Assembly: GCA_035772785.1 (NCBI GenBank) | Contig: JAOCPU010000015.1 | Location: 496,001-560,000 of the forward strand | DNA: 64,000 bases | Reading direction: 5' to 3' | DNA from: Phlebiopsis flavidoalba | Lineage: Eukaryota > Basidiomycota > Agaricomycetes > Polyporales > Phanerochaetaceae | Shown here: one piece after another, positions 24,250 through 35,534 of the stretch | Layout: the number at the start of each line of letters is the position of its first letter | Position numbering within the stretch: position 1 is the first letter of the stretch | Program-made: the position numbers and the translations under genes | Notes under the pieces: model-generated | The model's database searches: none | What the model was told of the DNA's origin: nothing | Seen by the model: only the letters and a program-made list of their open reading frames with translations

Positions 24250-26426
24250 GTGGCGAGAGATCAAATACGCTGCCGGTTTCTCGTTGTCACGCTGCTGTGC
24301 CTCGCGGATGCGGCTGCTGCGGCACCGTGCTGCACAAGCGGGACGACTCGACTGTCAAAGTCGTCGTGCGTTTCACACCAGTTGTATATTGGAATGCAGC
24401 TGATGGTCAATATGTGTAGGTCCCCGTCGTCATCGTTGGTGTGCTCTTTGCGCTCGCGGTGCTCACGACCTGCCTACCGGCGGGGATGGCACTCGAAAAC
24501 ATGGACGCTGGAGCTGGACGCGGAAAAACGGCCGCACACGAAGAAACTCCTTTGGCCCTAGCTCCGGTGCTGCACCTGCGAACGCAAGCAACAGCCGCGA
24601 GCTCACTAGCGCAGCAGCTATCTCCGAAGCCTTAGCAGACGGCCCGCGTTAGCTCACGGCCCTCGCAGCTGGCGGGCGGCGACGCTGAGCCCCGCACCGG
24701 CGAACACGGCGGTAGCGCTCTGACCGATGCCTCACCGACGCGCGAGCCAAAAGTACTCTGACGCACTAGACTGCCGGTTGAATAACGATAGAAGGAGCCG
24801 GCGGCGAGCAGGAAGGTGATCATCTACCAGGGGCCCGAGGGAACTAATGCTCCGAGGCTCCAGCAGCGACGGCGCAACGTCGTGCATGCCGAGTATGGTC
24901 AGCGCCCGAGGGCAAACGGAGGAGCCCCCGACGCGAGCGTCAGACGCGGAGCCACCAGGGGTAATGTATTTACCGGGGCCGAGAGTGCCCGAGAGGAGCC
25001 CGCCGTCACGACATGCACGGCGTCCCGTCGGGGCCGACCTGAGACAGCCAGGACAACCTCGCGCGCGCATATGATCAACCACTTGTCTCCCAGCTCGCGG
25101 CGCGGTTCGGGCGCGCCCACTGAGAGGCCTCGAGACGCATCAGAGACGGCGGAGGAGCGTTATCGCCGGTCGTTTCGACCCCCGCGGCGAGGCGCCGCCG
25201 TACTTCGAGGTCGTGCCCCTCGACAACCATACAGCCCCGCCAACAGCCCCGAGGTGCCCTTGCCCAGCCGACGCCCGAGATCCCCGCGCAGTGAGCCCCC
25301 GTGAGAACCGAGAATGCGCCGCGTCCGCCGCTCGCTCTTCGGGCTCTTTCCACGGCCGCACGCATGCCCGCGCGACGGCGGGCCAGCCCTCGCCGAGCAC
25401 CAGCAGCGCCGGCCACAGGCGCGACCACTCAAGACGTGTCTCGAACATCTCCGTGCCCGTATGGCGTACGATCCGCGCCCGCGGAGCCGCGCGCACTCGG
25501 CGCGCGGGGCAGCACCGGCCGTCGGTGTCGGGCAGCGGCTTCAGCGTGCTCTCGCGCTCGCGCTCGCGGCTGCTCGACTCGCCGCACCTGACGTCGCCGT
25601 CGACGATCTCGCTCAACTCGATCTCGGCCCCGCTCACGCACACGACGATGCGCACCGAGTTCACGTACCCGCGCACGGGTCCGACGCCCGAGCAGATCAA
25701 GCTCATCAGCTCGCGCGAGAGCTTTGCGCGCTTCGGGGTCCCGTATGGGCACGATGCGATCGCGTTTGCGGCGAGCTCGAGCCGCATGGATCTCCCTGCG
25801 CACCCGCCGCCCGGCTTCGAGGAGGTTGCGTCGGGCTCCCCGCTTGTGCCCTCGGCGTCGCCTGTGATCACGCCGCCGTCCCCGCACCCGGCGGGCGAGG
25901 TCCCGGCGGACGTGCTTGTGCACGATGATATTCACGAGGCGGACGAAGACGAGGACGTGGACGCAGACGAAGAGGAGGAGGAGGAGGAGCACGAACCGAG
26001 CCCGCCCAGCGATCCCGCCGAGACCCCCGGCCCGTCCTCTGATCCGGCCCCCGAAGCGCCACCCGCCCCCGCCCCGGCGCCGGACCCCACCCCCGCAGCC
26101 TCGGCACCCCCGCCGGGCCTCGACGCCGCCTCCCCCGCCCCACCGACGTCCTTCCGCCCGCCTCTCGTCTGCGCTAAGCTCGCTCACGTCCATTCGCGAC
26201 CGCACTGGAAGACGCACACCAATACGCAACACGACACGCCGACCCGCCGCGCCGCACGCCGTACGGCAGCGCGTCGGTCGCGCCTCACGCCATCCCGCGC
26301 TGGATACACTATCCCGGATTTCTACCGCCGCCTGGCGACACCCACCTCCCTGACCCGCCAGACGCCGACCGCCCGCGGGCGCACGAAAACGAGACGCCGA
26401 CGGCGGACGTCGGGCGTGGCGCCTAG
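24250..26426 (+). CDS. single-pass membrane protein with acidic, proline-rich C-terminal region
   Basis: A lineage-specific membrane protein of unknown function. The first exon encodes a hydrophobic leader (FLVVTLLCLADAAAAAP), then, after a one-base shift near 24331, VLHKRDDSTVKVV. An intron (GTGCGT to TGTGTAG, ending at 24420) joins this to a membrane segment, VPVVIVGVLFALAVLTTCL. Later blocks are VIIYQGPEG (about 24.82 kb), GEAPPYFEVVPLD (about 25.19 kb), SLNSISAPLTHT and FTYPRTGPTPEQIKLISSRE (about 25.66 kb) and RFGVPYGHDAIAFAASSSRM. An acidic run (about 25.92-26.0 kb) and a long Pro/Ala-rich stretch follow. The last part reads best in another frame, FLPPPGDTHLPDPPDADR, with TAG at 26424-26426. 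I know proteins with the same block order from polypores, uncharacterised. The frame changes several times, at introns or indels. Confidence 0.7.
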
Positions 26427-28929
26427 CTGACGATCTTTTGGATTATCTGTTTGTGAATACTGACGGACTGGATACGACTGGCTGAGCTGACTGAATGGGC
26501 GGGTGTGGATTACGGAGGAAAAACTACGCCTCGCATTGCATTGCACTATCGCATCGACTCACGACCGCTGCCTTCCACGCTATCACGACTCGGACCTCTT
26601 TGCTCATCTGGGACAAACCTCTTCTGGTACCATACCCGCACTCGCAACTGGCATATAGGTCGCCGCTCCTGTACCTACACGATGCTTAATACTAGACAAC
26701 GACTTTTTCACGAGCATGTTGTCATCTAAGGGTTTTTTCTAGGGTGTGGCTATCGAGCACGGCTCGGCTGTCCGATGCGCTCGAGTTCGGAAGCGACAGA
26801 CCGAGTTAGAATCTGCAGAAGACGAACGCCGACGCCGCCACGACCATTTTGCCTTTGCGAGGGATGACGGAAAGGCATCCGTGTTATTGCCAGAGGTACG
26901 CCACTTCTTCGTCCACGAACGCTATCTCACTGAGGCTTGAAGTAGACGTGCTTAGGCATCGGGATCGGCACCCGCAAAAGACAAACAAAAACAAGAAAGT
27001 AATCCTCCCGGATCTCGGCTTTGTGTACAAGAACCCTCGGTTCTTCCACATTCCAGAGATGGGGTCGCGATTCAGAGACTCGGACAAAAACTGGCCAGCT
27101 TGGAGCCAACCGCAAACACCTTGCGCCCACGGCAAGAGACGTCGTCTTCGTTGTCGTTATCGCGACTTTTCATGAGGCCAGACGGCATAGCATACGGGGG
27201 TGCGGAGGCGAGCCCCGGAACGTCGTCGTCGCCAGGGGGCGCGATGGGGGGGCGCCCTGCTGATAAGGGGCCCGACGCGGTGCCCGCCTCGCCCGATCAC
27301 GGTGGGCCCCCGCCGCGATCGCTCGCGTGCCCTCCTCGATCGCGCGGGGCGGGTTGGACGGCGGGACGGCGCGCTACTCGGCCACGGGCGAGTTTGGGTG
27401 AAGGATTTCGTAGGCGTGCGAAGTGCAGAGTACGTTGCTCGTCCATGTACCCAGATCATGGCTCCGCTGTACGATATTGGACTGTGCGCGCAGAGGCATG
27501 GTTGGTGCCCGCGCCGGGCGGTGCTGAGCTGGTGGGAGTGCGGCGCGGTGTACACTGCGGTCCGGCAGGCCCCGTTAGCCCGCTCCCATCCCCCTTACGG
27601 ACTTCGTGCTCAGATGGTATTGGTAGGTTTGTGCGACGCCAAGAAGAGGATCCGCAGTTCCCAGGCACGTGGGCACAGTGTAGGTGATGGCAAGGGCGCG
27701 GAGCAACGCCGTCCATGCGGGCACCGGACTCTGTTGGCCTTTTGCCTCCAGTGAGCTCGCGAGCGGTCTGAATTCGCTGTCTAGACGGTAGTTGTCTATT
27801 CGCAAAACAGCAGGGGCTTCTGTGCCTGGCGGCCTCGCGCGGGGCCTGTTGCGTCCCACACTTTCTACTCACTTCAGCGGTTCCTCCCATTGCCCCCACA
27901 TCGCAACGCAGATATGGCAATATATGTCTCGCCAAGGGTACGTAACTTTTTCATGTGATGCGTGGTGATGGCAGCAGCCGACCGACCCGACTGGAACGCT
28001 ACTTCGCCACAGCAGGACCAAACACAACCCATTTTGTACGAGACAACGCCGGGTGCGCATAGCAGCCCGCTGCGCGAGGCCGTCACGCGCACCTTGCACG
28101 AACGCGAACCCTTGACGCAAAGGATGTCGCTGCGCACAGCGAACGACGCCGCCTGCCTCTTCTGGCCCGCCGGTCCCCGCGAGGCGCCCGGGACGCCACA
28201 ACGATGCCCAGCGTGCGCATGTTGCTCGCGAGTGGGAACTGGCAGATAGGCCTCGGGCTGCTTCCACTTCCTCAGAGCTGCCAAGGCTTATGACAATCAG
28301 GTGCGCGGGCGGACGACCCAGGTGGGGGGGTCGTGCTTGGCGGGTCCGTGCGCGAAAGGCTCGGTGCAGTGATAACGCTTCAAACCGTACTATGCCAAAC
28401 AGCGTACCGTGCTGAGGACCAGCCCACGGAGTCCCATCTGTGATGCAATTTGCGCAGAGCTGTGAAGGGGCGATGCTGGGACACGAGTGGGTTGAGTAGG
28501 AGGGAAGGAGAGAGATAGCAGGCTGCCGTGGCGGCTTCCCACACGGCGCTTGCTCCCTTCGGAGCCTCAGATCAATGCCCGCCGGATTGGGCGAGCGACC
28601 AGCTCGCATGCCCTCATGATCATACACTCGCCATGGCGTCACCCAAAGTCTCTGAAGACACCACGAAGACCGCGAGCTTGAATAGCCCTTATCGTCTGCG
28701 CCCAGCATGTGGCCACACCCGCGGTTGTCCTGTCCCCGCGACCGGGGGGACACAGTTTATATAGCGACACACCGCTTGGCCCAGGCGGGGGTCCCTTTGC
28801 TGCCTGTATTGCGCAAGCCTCGCCCCGCCAGAAATGGCCGCACTCCCACCCGATGTGCCCGTGCTGTAAGGAAAGCACGGGGTCCGACGTCTCAGAGGAC
28901 TCTATTGTCCTGAGAAGCTCTCCGCCGGT
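26427..28929. other. unresolved region before the OPT transporter
   Basis: About 2.5 kb without a nameable gene. A plus-strand frame near 26.85-27.17 kb includes VILPDLGFVYKNPRFFHIPE and could be part of an exon. A 294-codon minus-strand frame (27869-28753) and a 195-codon plus-strand frame (27100-27687) are open but lie in CpG-rich DNA, where chance open frames are common, and have no recognisable motif. The last few hundred bases should contain the OPT promoter; an AT-rich TATATAG lies at 28757-28763. Confidence 0.3.
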
Positions 28930-31900
28930 GTCGTGAGGACCAGCGGCGTCGTCGACCTCAAGGAGGCCGCGCTCAACGCTACCAATCGGCGACGCCTACG
29001 ACAACGATGTGCGTGCGATTGACCCTGGTGCGCGGATGGCAGGAGCGGCCCTATCGTGGAGCACTCATCTCGCGGGCTTTCACCGCTGGCGGGTAAGGTG
29101 GCTGTGAAGTGGAAGGGGTACGGTAGAGACGGACATGGACTACGCCGTGTGCGGCTCATCTCGCTCGAGGACTCGACCCGACCCTGCCGATTTTTACGTT
29201 CCGGATGTGGTCCTTTCCTTGCGCTCGGTCCTCTCGTGCTTTCGCCGCCATCCTCAGTCAGATCTTCGTATGTCGTCACTCTCCCGCCCGCCTGCGCACG
29301 GCCTGACGTGTCTCCCAGTATTTCCGCCCACAGACGATTACCGTCAGCCAGCTGTTCTTACAGGTACGGGCTTGTGGTTATACCGGGGTAGGACACGGCT
29401 GACCCGCTTGTGGCAGATTTTTGCGTACATACATCATTGGTAAGATCATGGAGGAGGTCATCCCCGGTGCGAGCGAGACCGCGCGCATCAACTTCAAGAC
29501 GCGCGACAACTGGTTCTGGAGGTTAGCTACCACCCTCTCCGTTGTATCACACTTGTCACTCATTCTTTTTTAATCTAGGTTTCATGAATCCCGGCCTTTC
29601 AGTAAGCTACCACGCCGTTGCATGGGATACCCTCTCGTTAATCGTTGCGTAGACCTGAAAGAGCATGTCGCGATTACCATCATGGTATGTACTCCTCCGG
29701 CCGCATATGACCCCCGTCTGACCCAGAACAGGCTTCCACCGCCTCCGACTCTGCCCTCGCCATCGACGCATCTTCGCCGCTCAGGATCTGTTACTACCAC
29801 GTCCGTCCGAACGTGCCGTCGGCATCTTCACGTAACATCCCTCGCCTCCCTCCCTACCCACTTTTTTTGACTGACTATAATGCAGGATCGATCGGCTCGC
29901 AGCTCATCGGCTACGGCCTCGCGCAGGCATCATGCGCGTCTTCCTCGTGTACCCCACCTTTGCCGTCTACTACCCGCAGCTCGTGCCCACGGTTCCAGCT
30001 CTTCGACACGCTCCACCGAGGAAAGGCGGCGGTCATGCAGAAGAAGCGGATGCGGTTCTTCTGGATTATGATTATGTTCATTGACCGCGGTCTTTCCCTG
30101 TATATGCTGACGACGCGACAGATGTATCGTCATCTTCGTCTGGGGAGTGGATTCCGGAGTACATCGCACCGTAAGTCTCCTCTTCGCCACGAAGAGAGAA
30201 AGGAGCTGATAGAAATGCAGGACACTCACCGCGGCGTTTCCATCTTCTGCTCGCGAACCAGAAGGAGCGCATGGTTCACACGGGTGTTCGGCGAGCGCGG
30301 CAGGCAACGAGGGCCTCGGGCTCTTCTTCGCTCTGCTTCGAATGGGCATTATGACGTCGGCTCGGGCGGCGGCTCGATCGGGCTCGCTCTTCAGCGGGCC
30401 GCTGGCCGTCGCGAACGCAGCTGTCGCTGTACGCGCGGCTGCGCGGTCTGCATCATCGCGTTCTGTGCGCGTGCTAGACTATGAAAAACTGCAGAAGCGT
30501 GTGGATACGCGCAGATACTTTCCCCTTCCCTCACGCAGCTGGCTCTTCTACGACGAACGGCACGGAGTACAACCCAGCTTGCGATCCTCAACCCAGGACT
30601 TACAAAACACGCTCAACTACGAGGCGCTCGAGCAGCAGGTCAGTGCCGTCGCATAGAGCACACGCTTGAATTTACTTATATGTCTTTGGTAGGGTCTCCC
30701 GTGGTTTATGCGGCCTCGCAGCTGCTGTACTAAGATCAGCCGGACGATGTACATCGGCGCGCCGCGCTCATGCACTTTGTGCTCTGGCACGGCGAGAACG
30801 TGTACAACCTCATCAAGGACTCGCGTCCAAGACGAGACCGACGACCCGCACTACCAGAAGATGAAGATCTACAAGGAGGTCCCCGTGCGTATCCTCCCCA
30901 CTTTTTTTGCGCCACAACGGCTGACCATGGTGATACGTATATAGTGGTACTGGTACATGGCGATCTTTGCGGGACCGTCGCGATGGCGCTCGCGACGGCG
31001 TACACGGCGGACAGTGGACTGCCGTGGTGGGCGCTGTTTGTCGCACTCATCTTCTGCACGCTGTTGGCAATCCCCGTCGTTGGTACTGTGAGTTAATTCA
31101 TTCATATGTCTCTGCATATATTGAGAGCTAATGTGGGTTTAGTTGAACTGCACGGTTCAGTTCGGGTATGCGCCAAGCATTGAGAATCTGATTCAAATGC
31201 TCGGTCTGGTGCGATCATCCCAGGCAAGCCGGTCGCGAACATGTACGCACATGTGCTGGTTTTATGCTGGCTTTCCGGATGCTGACGACGACGTTGCAGG
31301 TACTTCACACTTTACGGATACAACCACACACTTTTGACACAGGCGTTGAACCTGCTCCGGACCTGAAGCTCGTCAGTAAAATTGCCAGGATATTTACCCG
31401 CTGCTGACGGATTTCTCTAGGGTCAATACACCAAGATACCCGTCATCGCTCGCGTGACCTTCACCATCCAGACCATCGGTGCCGTCATCGTACAGTGCCC
31501 TCGCACCCACCCCACAACGCCCAACTCACCCTGCCCAGGGCGCGCTCCTCAACTTCGCCAATTATTGAGCGCACGATTGTGACCAGCCATCGCGAGATCC
31601 TTCTCGACGTGCAGGGCAGCAACATCTGGTCCGGGCAGCAGGTGCAGTCGTACAACAGCACGCGCGATCGCGTGGGGGTGGGCGCGATCGGCAAGCCGCT
31701 CTACGCCACCGGCACCCGCTACGGCTTTGTGCCTTACATGCTCATTGCTGGTCTTGGTTTCCCCATCCCGCTGTACTTCCTCCACAAGAAGTACCCCAAG
31801 GCGGGCTTCAACCATGTAGTATTTTTCACGTTTTTCCCACGATTTTGGTTGGTGAGTGCGATTTCGTGCTGAGATACCGGGAGTGATATGCTAATGGTAT

Positions 31901-32300
31901 GTGCAGCCGAGCTTGGATACTTGAGCGTCCGGTATCAACTCTAGTGTGTTCACGTCGTTCCTCCTCGCCATCTTCTCGCAATACTATCTCAGGAAGTCAG
32001 TGTTCTGTTTTCCTCACCAGTTGTATCTTAAGCTGATCTGGCATTTCCAGGTACCGCGCGACGTGGTTCCGACAAGTTACAACTTCCTGCTCAGCGCCGC
32101 CTTGGACGGCGGCAACTCAGATTATGATCTTCGTCTACACCTTCGCCGTTGGGCGGTGGAAGTGGCAAGACGGACGCCGTTCCCGTACATGGGCTTGTGG
32201 TACGGTCCTGTAATTTTAAGTACCAAGATTCGCAGGATCTCATTGATTTTCCCCTAGAATCCTGCTGGGAACCCCGACTACTCGCAAGCGACTCACTTAA
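28930..32300 (+). CDS. OPT family oligopeptide transporter
   Basis: Plasma-membrane proton-coupled uptake of small peptides or glutathione-like substrates, by family. The N-terminal part is broken: DPTLPIFTFRMW (about 29.18 kb), AAILSQIF, an intron, then RPQTITVSQLFLQ (about 29.34 kb) and KIMEEVIPG (about 29.44 kb). Later blocks: IFAAQDL (about 29.77 kb), VFLVYPTFAVYYPQLVPT (about 29.95 kb), QKKRMRFFWI (about 30.04 kb), FVLWHGENVYNLIKDSR (about 30.78 kb), CTVQFGYAPSIENLIQML (about 31.15 kb), GQYTKIPVIARVTFTIQTIG (about 31.42 kb), ILLDVQGSNIWSGQQVQSYN (about 31.60 kb), TRYGFVPYMLIAGLGFPIP (about 31.71 kb) and NFLLSAALDGG (about 32.08 kb). The end at TAA 32298-32300 assumes one extra C in the last exon (NPAGNPDY, then KRLT). 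The start is uncertain by a few hundred bases. Its 3' end faces that of the UstYa-like gene. Confidence 0.9.
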
Positions 32301-32623
32301 GGAGAGGTATAATTTTCGGGTCTGGATTTTGTAACTGTAGATATTTCGTTATATTTGAGGAAATGTAATACCCATTTGTTTCCCGCTCGTCCTGGATAGA
32401 GTTTGACCCGATCGTCGCGGTGAATATGCGTTTGGAGAGGTCTGGGCGCTTAAGTGAAAGCCAGCCTCGGGCATCGTTCGGGCGCGTCTTTTCTAACCAC
32501 CTTCCCTCTCATTGCCTCCAACTGGAAGAAACGCATTGTATGCGCACACAAACAAGTTGGATTCGTGGTCGAAGCGTTAGTTTACATGTTTTACACTTCC
32601 TTGCTCCTCCTGGAAATCGGTTT

Positions 32624-33295
32624 TCATGCCGCCGACACGCCATTCCGCCACCTCGCGTACTCTGCCTGGTTTTCCTTCATCCCGTCAAATACGGACATCC
32701 CAGTCCCTGCACTCGTACACCTGGTCCGTGACGATGGGATCGATGTGGTTGGGGTGCTGGTACGGCTCGAGATGGGTGTCGCCCGCGACAAATCACCATC
32801 TGCTTGATGTAATTCAGGCAGTGTCTCGCGAGGTCGGACGGCTCGCCGGGCGCGCGCGGTCGCGCACGAGCTCGGCGCGGATGATGTCGAGGCAGCGCCA
32901 GCTGGTGCACCATCGACAGCGTGTACGGCTGCTTGTGCTCGCCGAGGTAGATCGAGCCCGTCGCCCAAAGGGCACGATGGCCTGCCATTCAGCGACGGCG
33001 TCGGGCGTGTCGAGCTGATAGCGCGTCGAGTGTTGGGGCGGCTTGTCGGACCCAGGGGCGTTCAATGGCCCATTCCTGGGGATAGTCGTCCCCCGACATA
33101 GCCTGTAGTGTCGCGGTGAAGGTGAGATCAGTTCAAAATTGCTCGGGGGAAATTACTCACTGTAGACAGCGGTGGGCGCCGTACAATCGCTTCAACCAGA
33201 CAGTTGAGCTGAGCTTGACCGTCACGCTCAGTGCGAAGAGCAGAAGAGCCAATCCAGTAAGAGAAAAACTGTGGACGACGTTTCTCAAAGCTCAT
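32624..33295 (-). CDS. UstYa-like (DUF3328) protein, copy 1
   Basis: UstYa-family proteins are membrane-anchored, probably metal-dependent oxidases; characterised members act in oxidation or cyclisation of fungal ribosomal peptides. The start at 33295 gives MSFEKRRPQFFSYW. A one-base shift leads into a membrane segment, LTGLALLLFALSVTVKL, then an intron at about 33.17-33.10 kb. Blocks that follow: SGDDYPQEWAIERP (about 33.08 kb), GSIYLGEHKQPYTLSMVHQL (about 32.93 kb), RCLDIIRAELVRD, DLARHCLNYIKQMVIC (about 32.81 kb), then VTDQVYECRDWD and VFDGMKENQAEYARW before TGA at 32624. The two family metal-site motifs (HxxHC) appear as HQL(R)C, which needs removal of one G near 32896-32902, and as LARHC. 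Family identity is based on the whole block order. It is tail-to-tail with the OPT gene. Confidence 0.75.
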
Positions 33296-34092
33296 CGTTG
33301 ACGGAGTGCAATTTCGACTGCAAGGTTCCAGGGATGGACCAGAAGGCGTGCTGGGATAACCCACGATTAGCTGCGGCTTATAACAGTAAGTGCTCTGCCT
33401 CGATTTCCGCCTCGTGTCCCTGATCGCGAGACATCTCCCGTCACGGCCTAGTCTACTCCTCCGGAACGATCTGTACCACATCTCGGTCTTGAGTGCTTCG
33501 TGATAGGTATCATCGGCACTTACGGAATATCACTACGTAGGTCTCCGAGGGAACATCAGCTCCTGGGCCCGCACATTCAGCGCAACTCCTCGGTCTCACT
33601 CACATTCTCACGACCTGAATCACGGCCCGCTGGAAATAGCTGGAAGTCGTTGCTTTCTCCTTCTTCCACGTTCTCAGCGACTCAGTGACGATCATGCTTC
33701 GACAATTTTGACGCGTTCCTAGGCAAATGAGCCACTCCCGGTTTTGATATTCGTTGCGACTTACCTGCGTACACTGCCCTTTCCACCCCTGCATTCGTAT
33801 GCGACAACGAATGCTTATTTCAGTTCGTAGGCGGGGTCTAGTGCGGTCGCTAACTCCGGGAGGCTCCCATCACGCTCGGGTTTTTCCGCCAGCGGGGGCC
33901 AATGCACACCGAGCGCGCTTTCCCCACGTTAGAGTTGCCAACAACCTCCTGCGCAGAAGAGTCGGCCGCGCATGCAATTTACCTTCTGACATTGTCTGCG
34001 CAGACTGCTGCCGGATAGTCTTGCTCCTCGACGACTCCATCTCCGAAGGGCAGCGGCCCCCGTCGCCTCCCTTTCTTGCCGCTGCCGTCCCG
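33296..34092. other. spacer between divergent UstYa-like and membrane-protein genes
   Basis: This should contain the promoters of both divergent neighbours. Open frames on either strand are short and unrecognised. I see no TATA-type element that I would commit to. Confidence 0.4.
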
Positions 34093-35306
34093 ATGTCTCA
34101 CTCTCTCGTCTTCGAACACGCCCTATTATATCGGAAGTTACATGAGTGGCATTCTCTATGGTACGCAACCTCTTTGCTCTAGCTTGGTCGAGCCGCTCAC
34201 TTTTCCCCAAAAGGCGTGGGTCTCGTCATGTACTTCATGACTCTGCGGCAGCTGATGCGCCGGAGAGCCGCTCGGTCCAGCTACCTCTTCTACTCGATAT
34301 TCAGCACGGCGTTGGTGGTCCTACTCACAACAGACATCAGCGTGAATGCCGTCTGGGGAGAGATTATGTGGATCGACGCCCGTAATCGACCCGGCGGCGT
34401 TGGTCTCTTTTTCGAAACTCAATTATCAAACTGGTATCAAGCACTGGGCTCAAGCTCGGCGGTCGGTCTCACACTATTAAGTGGGGCCCTGTTGGGTGCG
34501 TTCATCAACGATAGAGCTCAGTGTATCATCTCATTGACCAATTGCTCAGATCCACAGACTATACGTCCTGTATGGTTCGAGTGTTTATATTATTATCTTC
34601 CCTGTCATCCTATATATCGCTGCAATAGGTGCGTGACTAGAGCCCTGTTTAATACCGCTCATGCCTAATCCACGGCCAGCCCTCGCAATCCTTCAACTCG
34701 CTTCCTCTTTTGCCCCAGGTGGGTTCTTCCTCGGGACAAAATCCATCAACTTCGGTATCCCATACTACTCAATCACCATCGGCCTAAACGTCATCGTCAC
34801 AACCTTGATCTGCTTCCGACTTCTGGGCCTATCAAAACTCGTCCAGACAGCTATGGGCATGGGACACCAGGACGCAGAGCTGTACACGGCAGTCCCCCGT
34901 CGCAGCGTTCATGGCAGAATCTGCTGCGCCGTACACCCTGACCCTGGGATCATCTTCCTCATCCCCTACGCTCGTGGCAGCCCCGTGTCCGTTGCCCTCG
35001 GCCAAGTCTGGGCAAAATGCACGGTAAGCCAGCCGCTGTTTCTTGGCCCCTATCCTGTGGCTTATTGTTCCTCAGGGCCTCGCTCCCCAGATGATCATCC
35101 TCCGAATTGTTTCCGATCAAGCCTGGACCAAGGAGACGATATCCCAGGCACGCAGACGACAAGAGTCTTCATTGGTCGAGCTGTCCACCAACATTCATCA
35201 CGACATGGCAATGGACTCGAGCGCGGCCTTGTCATCATTCGAGCTGAAGCGGGAGACGAAGTTTAGCACGTCGACGTCGGAATATTCTGCTAGTGACATT
35301 GTCTAA
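34093..35306 (+). CDS. seven-pass-type membrane protein, function unknown (copy 1)
   Basis: One of the small polytopic membrane proteins that are numerous in Agaricomycetes; no ligand or role is known. A start at 34093 followed by a one-base shift gives NTPYYIGSYMSGILYG, then an intron and GLVMYFMTLRQLMRRR. Membrane segments include YLFYSIFSTALVVLLTTDI, QALGSSSAVGLTLLSGALL and, after an intron (GTGCGT to CTCAG near 34550), GSSVYIIIFPVILYIAAI, ALAILQLASSFAPGG, FGIPYYSITIGLNVIVTTLI and GIIFLIPYARGSPVSVALG. The cytoplasmic tail (after LAPQMIILRIVSDQAWTKET) is serine-rich and ends in SEYSASDIV with TAA at 35304-35306. An insertion of roughly four residues interrupts the segment before GIIFLIPYARG. 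Introns are short and mostly canonical. Confidence 0.72.
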
Positions 35307-35534
35307 ACCGCTGTGTTTTTGCTGACGCCTGTCCGAGTCAGGTGTTTCTTGACGAGTAGATTTAAATTCCTTCTTAATCATTCAGACTACTGTGTGTATT
35401 TCTAGGTCTCTAGGCCAACCAATTCAAGAGCGGAGCCTCCCATTACTCTGGGCGCCGTTGAGCTGTCAACCTGCATACCAGCGGCCAAATGGCCAAGCTT
35501 CGCTTCGGTGGTTAAAGGCGCCGTTCGGTAAAAG

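Noticed and set aside
27869..28753. A 294-codon minus-strand open frame
   Set aside because: Long, but in CpG-rich DNA with Arg/Ser/Pro-heavy translation and no domain; kept only as an observation.
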